NCBI GenBank assembly: GCA_029881175.1
Contig: JAOUNC010000078.1
Coordinates: forward strand, 1-9,247
Origin: Nitrospirota bacterium
Lineage (GTDB): Bacteria; Nitrospirota; Nitrospiria; Nitrospirales; UBA8639
Length of the DNA: 9,247 nt
Direction: 5' to 3'
The stretch's first letter is position 1. Every line of letters starts with the position of its first letter. A program made the translations under genes and the position numbers. The notes under the pieces are model-generated. The model was not told the DNA's origin and ran no database searches. It was given only the letters and a program-made list of their open reading frames with translations. Below are positions 4,063-9,247 of the stretch, in pieces.

Positions 4063-6828
4063 ATGATCCTCACACCCATCCGAAACGAAAAACGTCACAG
4101 TGAGCCACCAATAAGACAAGTAGCCAAGAAAAGCCAAAACATACTGTGCGGGCTGGTATCGGGGCTGCTGATGCTGACAGCCGGAATCCAGGATGTCGAC
4201 GCCGCCCGCGTAATAGGCTCCGGCCTGTCCTCCCCGACGAGAACCATCACGTTTTCCGAGGTTCGCGTTCCTTCTGGGGCGGTCGTCACCACGCAATTCG
4301 CACGATGGGGGGCGGGGGTCACCTTCGGCAGCCGGTCATCGACTGAAGGACTCTATTTGACGACTGCCGGTCATCCTGGCCAAGGCCTGCAGAATTATTT
4401 CCCAGATACCTACAATCCCTTCGTGCTCAAATTCGATCAACCCGTCACGGCTGCGGCGTTCGAGATGACGACCAACGGTCACACTGATAGTTTTACGGCA
4501 CTGCTCAAGGGTGTGGTCGTCGATACGTTTTCCGTAAAAACCGGGGGCTGGGATTTTTATGGATTCACGGGAATCGTGTTCGATGAAATCCAGGTCCACA
4601 TTGGTCAAGGCCAGCACACCAACGATCACATGCGATTGGACAATCTTCAGATTGGTGCGGCGGCCCCGGTCAATTCTGCACCGGCGCCCGTGGTCGACCA
4701 ACGGGTCGTGAACATTGACTTTCAGCCTGGCGGTAACACTTACAGCGGAGTGGGGGCGTTGGGCGGCGCGTCCGACACGCGCTGGAACGCCGTTGGTCCT
4801 GCTGGCGGCAGCAATCTCACCTATGCCGATGGATCACCAAGCACCGTGGCGATTACCCCATCTGGGTACAACGCGGGCTACGCCAACAATCAGCAGATCA
4901 ACCCGCTACTCAATGATTGGATTTACAGCACATCGACGACTGAACCCACGCTACGGATCTCTGGGCTCGCTCCTAATTCGCTCTATGATATTGCGTTCTA
5001 CAATGGTTTTTATTGGCAGGACTATACGGTTCAGGGTCAACAGGCTGGAGTTGCGCAGACCAAGCCCGTGGCTGCTCAGGGATCTGCGGGCGCACCCCCG
5101 TTTCCTCAAGGGACCTATGGAATACTTCAAGGTGTCAGGTCGACCGCGTCCGGGACGATTTCGATTACTACCGCAGCAAAGCCCGGAGGGAATTATGGTG
5201 TCGATGAGACGATTGCTGGTATGCAGATTCAGAAGCAGTCCACGGCGGGGCAGATTGCTGCGCCCCCCACACCCAGTGCCCCCACAGCCTCCCTGGTTCC
5301 CGATGGCGGGTTCGAGGTTCCGCTCACTAGTACTCTTGTCGGAAAACCTGTTGGCAGCAAGATCGGCGGTTGGACCGTCATCGGCCCGGCAAACAGCACC
5401 TTCCTAGTCAGCCTGCCTGCCTGGAACAAGATTCCAGCGCGAGAGGGCAAAGTGGCGGTGCACATCGGCGGCTACTTGAGAGCCGGTGGCGTCAGCCGCT
5501 CGTTCGCCACCCGAGTCGGCACCACCTACCAGATCAGCCTCTGGGCGGTGAACTCGCCGAACAGGGGCACCGGTACCGGCAAGGTGAGAGTGCACGGAGG
5601 TGGGGAGTTACTGAACCAACAGTTCCAAGCGCCAGCGCCACCTTCCTGGAAACAATCGTCCTTCTCCTTCACAGCGAGAGCGTCGACCACCACGATTGAG
5701 ATCCAGAACGTCTCCGGTGGGCTGACCATCGACGACGTGACCGTCACGCCGGCTCCCACCATGTCACTTACGCACCCTCGAAACCCCATCGCCACGGATG
5801 TAGGATCATGGACTAATGGGAGGATAAGGATGGACGCACTGCCGTTCGCCTCCCAGGGGGCCAATACTGCTACGGGGTGGAATATTTACAAGGATTGCTA
5901 TGGGAAAGAGAACTGGCATCCACAGCATGTTGTGCGTTTAGCGAATAAGAACGGGCTGGCCTATTTTATGGTCGCTCAGTCAGACAAGGGCGGCGGATTT
6001 ATCACATTATTACAGACTCATCCCAATCAGCTAGATTCAAGCACGGACCTCATCAAGACGCCGCCGTCCGGAGGAAATACCGGCGCGTATATTTGGGCGG
6101 ACGGTTACCCATCAAATGGGGCGAATCCGATTGGAAGCTGGAATCATCCGGGAAAGATGGAAGTCATTGGCGGTTTGTTAGTCGTGGCGGCACAGAACTG
6201 GTCAACGACCTGCCCAACAGGATCAGGCTTGGGAAGCTCAATTGACGCGTTACTGTTCTACGACGTCAGAGATCCTGAAAACCCAAAATACCTCGGGAAG
6301 ATTAATGAAGACGAGCTAGGGGTCAATGAAATCTCTACTGTCGGAATTGTAAAGACTCCCAACAACACTTATATCCTCACCGCCGGTGGGGACGGGCGCT
6401 ATTCCACTTGGAGAGCGCAAGAGATTACCACGGATATCAAGAAATGGACGCGAATTCCGACTCCAATAGCCGAATCGTTCAGTGGTCAACATGGCATGAA
6501 TTTCAATAGCTATCAAAGGACGACCAGAATCGGGAACTTATCTCCTCGCGCCGGCGAGGAACGGGTCATGTTCTTCGATGCCGACGGGAAATATGACAAC
6601 TTCATGATTCAGGAATATGTATATGACGCTGCCACTGGATTTCTTAAGTTAACAGGAACAAAGCAGTTTCCTATTGGTGCGCATAACCTCGGCAACGGAC
6701 TCATTGGGGCGGACCGCGATTGGGACGCCGACTCTCTTTACGTGACACGATATGGAAAGCCAGTAATCTATACGATTGAAAGCGCAGGTGGTGTCCACGG
6801 CAGGGTTTTTCAGCTGCATAATAAGTAA
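4063..6828 (+). CDS. Large secreted multidomain protein, beta-sandwich domains plus propeller-like C-terminus
   Basis: 921 residues. AAAGGT lies 8 nt before the ATG. A basic, unusually long n-region (about 25 residues) precedes a hydrophobic core (27-41) and a VDA/A cleavage site near 47. Residues 50-200 form a beta-sandwich-type domain seen in exported 'anchor' proteins. Residues 214-390 form a second one that looks carbohydrate-binding-like (VVNIDFQPGG; ISGLAPNSLYDIAFYNG). Residues 412-563 resemble DUF642/galactose-binding folds (LVPDGGFEVP; YQISLWAVN; LTIDDVTVTP). Residues 570-921 look like a beta-propeller: a LVIVD-type repeat 'YDVRDPENPKYLG' (733-745) and recurring His motifs WHPQH (618-622), WNHP (693-696), GQH (808-810) and AHN (873-875). 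No C-terminal PEP-CTERM or LPXTG sorting signal is present. The likely role is an extracellular or outer-surface binding protein. No enzyme activity is established. Confidence 0.75.
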   Translation: MILTPIRNEKRHSEPPIRQVAKKSQNILCGLVSGLLMLTAGIQDVDAARVIGSGLSSPTRTITFSEVRVPSGAVVTTQFARWGAGVTFGSRSSTEGLYLTTAGHPGQGLQNYFPDTYNPFVLKFDQPVTAAAFEMTTNGHTDSFTALLKGVVVDTFSVKTGGWDFYGFTGIVFDEIQVHIGQGQHTNDHMRLDNLQIGAAAPVNSAPAPVVDQRVVNIDFQPGGNTYSGVGALGGASDTRWNAVGPAGGSNLTYADGSPSTVAITPSGYNAGYANNQQINPLLNDWIYSTSTTEPTLRISGLAPNSLYDIAFYNGFYWQDYTVQGQQAGVAQTKPVAAQGSAGAPPFPQGTYGILQGVRSTASGTISITTAAKPGGNYGVDETIAGMQIQKQSTAGQIAAPPTPSAPTASLVPDGGFEVPLTSTLVGKPVGSKIGGWTVIGPANSTFLVSLPAWNKIPAREGKVAVHIGGYLRAGGVSRSFATRVGTTYQISLWAVNSPNRGTGTGKVRVHGGGELLNQQFQAPAPPSWKQSSFSFTARASTTTIEIQNVSGGLTIDDVTVTPAPTMSLTHPRNPIATDVGSWTNGRIRMDALPFASQGANTATGWNIYKDCYGKENWHPQHVVRLANKNGLAYFMVAQSDKGGGFITLLQTHPNQLDSSTDLIKTPPSGGNTGAYIWADGYPSNGANPIGSWNHPGKMEVIGGLLVVAAQNWSTTCPTGSGLGSSIDALLFYDVRDPENPKYLGKINEDELGVNEISTVGIVKTPNNTYILTAGGDGRYSTWRAQEITTDIKKWTRIPTPIAESFSGQHGMNFNSYQRTTRIGNLSPRAGEERVMFFDADGKYDNFMIQEYVYDAATGFLKLTGTKQFPIGAHNLGNGLIGADRDWDADSLYVTRYGKPVIYTIESAGGVHGRVFQLHNK

Positions 6829-6886
6829 GCTAAAGGGGACAGTCCTCCGAACTAGAACCGTTTGTTGGACAAGCCCGTTCTTACTG

Positions 6887-6921
6887 TTTGGTTTGATTTT
6901 CGCTATTGAAAATCAACCAAA
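6887..6921. other. Long hairpin downstream of the 921-residue protein gene
   Basis: TTTGGTTTGATTTTC (6887-6901) pairs with GAAAATCAACCAAA (6908-6921) over 14 bp with one bulged T and a 6-nt loop. It begins 58 bp after the stop codon. There is no T-tract after it on the plus strand. It may stabilise the mRNA 3' end, act as a weak terminator, or be part of a decayed repeat. Confidence 0.5.
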
Positions 6922-7101
6922 GGTTTAGGGTCAGGAAGCATGTTTGATGATAGAGATTCGTTGCTGGTTGGTTCATGCCCCGACCTATCGGGATAGCCAT
7001 AGAGGACCATGCGCATGATCATGTGATGAGTCGTATACGTCGCCCACATGGTTTTTCACGCAGCGGCGTATGACCACCCTTGTTTGCCACCCGTTCGCTC
7101 A

Positions 7102-7130
7102 TAAAAATCCCCACATCTTCGAATGTGGGG
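7102..7130 (-). terminator. Rho-independent terminator on the minus strand
   Basis: On the minus strand an 8-bp perfect GC-rich stem CCCCACAT/ATGTGGGG (7130-7123 with 7116-7109) and a 6-nt loop are followed by ATTTTTAT (7108-7101). This would end a leftward transcript entering from about 7131-7500. No convincing protein gene is seen there, so the transcript could be a small RNA, a lost gene or a remnant. Confidence 0.65.
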
Positions 7131-7528
7131 CTGGAGAGCTACCCTCTTAAATCCACCGCCTTTATGCAATTCGGCATTACTCCGCAATCCATCCTCACAA
7201 GACTGCGCTTGAAGCACGCCTGAAGGTGGGCAGATCTCTAGATTCAGCACGTTCACTCTTGCCTATCCGGTCTGATTTCGTCTGACTCCAAAATATCCAG
7301 ACATTGTTGCTTCATTTCCGAGCCTTGAGATGACAGAGAATCGGTTCAAAAACTCTGATTTACTTCACATTATTATCCTACCTCAGTACACTACCCACTA
7401 TCCCAAACCGCATATTCCCGTTGAATGTAAAAATGTTTGAACCCCTGAGGACATTCATGCGACAGACCTGATAACAAACGAACATTAATCAACTCGATTC
7501 TTGTATACCAAACTTGGAAAGAAATTGA

Positions 7529-8101
7529 ATGATGCGAAGCCTCTTTGTAGTCTTTACCCTAAGCCTGTTATTCCACACTTCCGTATCGCAAGCCGCCGAC
7601 CCCAACACCACCAAACAGATTCAATTATTACAGCGGCAGGTGACTGCGCTCCAACAAGAATTGCGCACAGTCCGAGCCCTTATCAATGTCGCCAAAGATG
7701 GCACGCTATTTATTCGTGCCAAACAACATAAACAAGAGGTGACCGGAGGAAATTCAAGGAATACCGTGAGCGCCGATCAACTCACTGAGGTGGGAAGATC
7801 ACAAACAGAAACGATAGGTCTGAACCAAAACCTCACCGTCGGAACGAATCAAAGCACGAGGATTGGCAAGGATATGGCCCTCACGGTTGGCCAGAATCTG
7901 ACAGGAAATGTGGCGAGCAATCGGACGATGGCTGCGGGCAAACAGATGATCATCACGGCAGGCGACCGCTTGACCCTGCAAGCCGGCAAATCCTCCATTG
8001 TCCTCAACAAGAACGGGGATATTGATATTCAAGGGAAGGAAATTTTCATCAAAGGGTTGGGCCAAGTCATTATTAAGGGATCCAAAGTTACCACGAATTG
8101 A
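7529..8101 (+). CDS. Exported coiled-coil protein with VgrG/gp5-like octapeptide-repeat spike domain
   Basis: 190 residues. GGAAAG (7516-7521) lies 7 nt before the first ATG. The second ATG (7532) aligns with the start of the paralog at 9036 and may be the true one. Residues 1-22 form a signal peptide ending SQA/ADP. Residues 29-53 form a short coiled coil (IQLLQRQVTALQQELRTVRA). From about residue 85 to 188 there are roughly 13 eight-residue units: LTEVGRSQ, TETIGLNQ, NLTVGTNQ, STRIGKDM, ALTVGQNL and so on, ending FIKGLGQV, IIKGSKVT. This VxGxxxxx pattern is known from the triple-stranded beta-helix of T4 gp5 and the C-terminus of VgrG proteins. Here the N-terminal gp27/gp5 parts of VgrG are absent and a signal peptide replaces them. 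The product is probably a trimeric rod in the periplasm or outside the cell. The function is unknown. Confidence 0.85.
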   Translation: MMRSLFVVFTLSLLFHTSVSQAADPNTTKQIQLLQRQVTALQQELRTVRALINVAKDGTLFIRAKQHKQEVTGGNSRNTVSADQLTEVGRSQTETIGLNQNLTVGTNQSTRIGKDMALTVGQNLTGNVASNRTMAAGKQMIITAGDRLTLQAGKSSIVLNKNGDIDIQGKEIFIKGLGQVIIKGSKVTTN

Positions 8102-8109
8102 ACGTATAG

Positions 8110-8140
8110 TCTCCACTTCACCCATGCAATTCAGTGGAGA
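8110..8140 (+). other. Hairpin between the spike-like gene and the lectin lipoprotein gene
   Basis: TCTCCACT (8110-8117) pairs with AGTGGAGA (8133-8140), an 8-bp perfect stem with a 15-nt loop, starting 8 nt after the stop codon. There is no T-tract, so it is more likely an mRNA-stabilising or attenuating structure within a shared transcript than a terminator. Confidence 0.45.
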
Positions 8141-8264
8141 GTGAAGAATGAAAAGTTTCAACACCCTACAAAAGGATTCACATATCAAGAGCAGGTCTCT
8201 ACTTTGGGGAGGTCAGTGGCCTGTGCACCCTAATATTTCCCCCTCGCGAAAGGAGCGAAGAATT

Positions 8265-8933
8265 ATGAAAAACGAGTATTCTCCAACCCTCATGCATTGG
8301 AAAGGTTTAGGCATTGCGGCTTTCTGCCTGACGTTTGCTATCGGATGTTCTACCACCCAACCTTCCCTCTCAAGCGAGGGCCCATTGGAAGAGATCCAAG
8401 AAGTGGAAGCGGGCAACGATCCCGAAGTTGCGGTGGCCGATTCGGGTGCCCCCCAAGACTGCGTTGAAAACGACGCACGCCCAGCCTGCCACGTGAAACC
8501 TCGAGGGCTCGGCTTTATCCCCATTAAGGTGAAGAGCGAGACCAGCCAACGATGTTTACGGCCCAGCGGCGGCAGTACAAATGAAAACGTGGAAATTATT
8601 CTGTCCACTTGCTCAAATACTAATAGCCGCCGCTGGTACAGAGAACAAGGGGTGTATGCAGGCGGAGACAAAATCATCAATATGCACTCGGGAAAATGCA
8701 TCGAACGGGTCGGAGCGTACTTACGCCAGCGAACCTGTGCCAATTCCTCCAATCCCACCAGTGCTCATAATCAAACCTGGGTATTCCAAGGGACCCCACC
8801 CTTCGGAAGCGGAGATTTTCTGAAATCCTGGACATCAGAAGGCGGATGCGCCCGTGCAATGAATTCAACAAGCGTCCGAATGTCGACTTGCCAAAACGAT
8901 GCAAACCGGCGGTGGTATCAAGCCGCTTTTTAA
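8265..8933 (+). CDS. Lipoprotein with a ricin-type beta-trefoil lectin domain
   Basis: 222 residues. I chose the ATG at 8265, not the in-frame ATG at 8148, because AAAGGAG (8249-8255) lies 9 nt upstream and a lipoprotein signal peptide follows directly (hydrophobic residues 15-27, then AIG/C with the lipidated Cys at 28). Residues 30-80 are an acidic linker with two cysteines (66, 75). Residues 86-222 form a beta-trefoil with three lobes, each with a Cys pair (97/116, 145/158, 195/209) and a QxW-type motif: RRW (122-124), QTW (170-172) and RRW (215-217). Only the middle lobe keeps the canonical Gln. Ricin-type domains bind sugars, commonly galactose or related glycans. The protein would sit lipid-anchored in the outer membrane or periplasm. 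It lies between two exported coiled-coil paralogs and is probably co-expressed with them. Confidence 0.88.
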   Translation: MKNEYSPTLMHWKGLGIAAFCLTFAIGCSTTQPSLSSEGPLEEIQEVEAGNDPEVAVADSGAPQDCVENDARPACHVKPRGLGFIPIKVKSETSQRCLRPSGGSTNENVEIILSTCSNTNSRRWYREQGVYAGGDKIINMHSGKCIERVGAYLRQRTCANSSNPTSAHNQTWVFQGTPPFGSGDFLKSWTSEGGCARAMNSTSVRMSTCQNDANRRWYQAAF

Positions 8934-8960
8934 AGAGAAACGACCAGTAGGCAACCGAAA

Positions 8961-9012
8961 GGGCAGGAAGGAGGGATGCTCCTTTCTGCCCAAGGGAATC
9001 GTAGCGTTCCCT
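8961..9012 (+). other. Two tandem hairpins before the second coiled-coil gene
   Basis: The first is a 13-bp stem with one G-U pair and a GGATG loop (GGGCAGGAAGGAG at 8961-8973 with CTCCTTTCTGCCC at 8979-8991). The second is AGGGAA/TTCCCT (8993-8998 with 9007-9012). Neither is followed by a clear T-tract. The strong first stem may act as a partial terminator or an mRNA processing or stability element that sets different levels for the lectin and the following gene. Confidence 0.55.
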
Positions 9013-9035
9013 CTACCAAAAGAGGAGTGTCTCCC

Positions 9036-9247
9036 ATGCGAAGTCTCATCATTCCCCTTGCAACAATGGTGTTTGCTACTCAAATGTCACTAGCCTTGGC
9101 CGCCGACCCGAGCTTTCGACAGGCGCAGCCGCGTCAGATGGCCCCACAACGAGGAAGCGCCATCCCTCAAATACAACACACACCGGATTTTCTGTACCAA
9201 CAAATCACGGCCCTGCGAGAACAAGTCACCAACCTTCAAGGTCAAGT
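9036..9247 (+). CDS. Exported coiled-coil protein, N-terminal part; paralog of the 7529-8101 product
   Basis: Seventy codons are present before the window ends. AGAGGAG (9021-9027) lies 8 nt before the ATG. Residues 1-22 form a signal peptide (MRSLIIPLATMVFATQMSLA, cleavage at LALA/ADP). A proline- and glutamine-rich stretch follows, then a coiled-coil segment (LYQQITALREQVTNLQGQ). The MRSL start, the ADP mature N-terminus and the 'QVTxLQ' coiled coil match the protein at 7529-8101, and the first 12 bases from the aligned ATGs are nearly identical. It is therefore likely to be a duplicated gene, and its missing C-terminus may carry another octapeptide spike or a different head domain. Confidence 0.75.
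   Translation, partial: MRSLIIPLATMVFATQMSLALAADPSFRQAQPRQMAPQRGSAIPQIQHTPDFLYQQITALREQVTNLQGQ

Larger units (their letters stand above)
6829..7528. other. 700-bp intergenic region with hairpins and no convincing gene
   Basis: Just after the upstream stop is AAAGGGGACAGTCC (6832-6845), a motif I associate with REP or IS200-like element ends. The stretch from 6980 to 7060 has several short palindromes, for example CATGATCATG (7014-7023) and CTATC/GATAG (6985-6996). A minus-strand frame of 66 codons (7256-7056) is open, but it runs through the terminator at 7102-7130 and has no recognisable product. Positions 7131-7528 otherwise show nothing certain beyond the ribosome binding site of the next gene. 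Confidence 0.5.

Noticed and set aside
4715..5407. 230-codon open frame on the plus strand
   Set aside because: It is a +1-type shadow of the 921-residue gene, lies entirely inside it and has an arginine/proline-rich composition typical of out-of-frame reading.
7056..7256. 66-codon minus-strand frame (RRCGDFYERTGGKQG)
   Set aside because: I considered an insertion-sequence protein remnant, but could not match any transposase family, and the frame passes through a terminator.
8148..8264. In-frame upstream ATG giving the lectin protein 39 extra residues
   Set aside because: It would bury the lipoprotein signal peptide. The ATG at 8265 has a much better AAAGGAG site and leads directly into the hydrophobic segment and lipobox.
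8213..8758. 181-codon minus-strand frame opposite the lectin gene
   Set aside because: Antisense shadow. The plus-strand product has a clear lipobox and trefoil pattern.

Overview
This window is accessory-looking bacterial DNA. About half of it encodes exported or surface proteins and the rest is long, gene-poor DNA with hairpins and repeats. It contains no rRNA, tRNA, CRISPR array, intact transposase or metabolic gene, so taxonomy can only be guessed. Mid-range G+C in the genes, AAAGGAG-type ribosome binding sites and a DUF928-type protein outside an obvious cyanobacterial setting would fit a Nitrospira-like (Nitrospirota) or other Gram-negative environmental bacterium. This is a weak inference.

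Layout. On the minus strand, positions 1-216 hold the N-terminus of a secreted protein that runs off the window. Its leader, a possible 21-residue ORF and promoter-like boxes lie at 217-440. Positions 636-900 form a strikingly AT-rich island with a candidate small membrane protein (minus, 648-848). A probable gene tail on the plus strand (929-1021) ends in a strong terminator (1052-1096). From about 1100 to 2200 there is little recognisable except one possible 62-residue protein (1704-1892). At 2204-2380 a perfect 14-bp terminator-like stem encloses a pair of inverted REP-type sequences.

The plus-strand genes follow. Positions 2523-3704 encode an exported, proline-rich protein with a C-terminal DUF928-like domain and a TTG start. 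Positions 4063-6828 encode a 921-residue secreted mosaic of three beta-sandwich or carbohydrate-binding-like domains and a propeller-like C-terminal region. A 700-bp intergenic stretch contains a minus-strand terminator without an evident gene.

The most interesting part is 7529-9247. An exported protein with a short coiled coil and an octapeptide-repeat spike domain, like the tip of phage T4 gp5 or VgrG, is followed by a lipoprotein with a three-lobed ricin-type lectin domain. Next comes the start of a second exported coiled-coil protein whose N-terminus matches the first. By inference the cluster builds or decorates an extracellular surface structure: trimeric spike-like proteins alongside a lipid-anchored lectin. 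The large beta-sandwich/propeller protein and the DUF928 protein are also predicted to leave the cytoplasm, so the whole window looks like a cell-envelope and surface-adhesion region.
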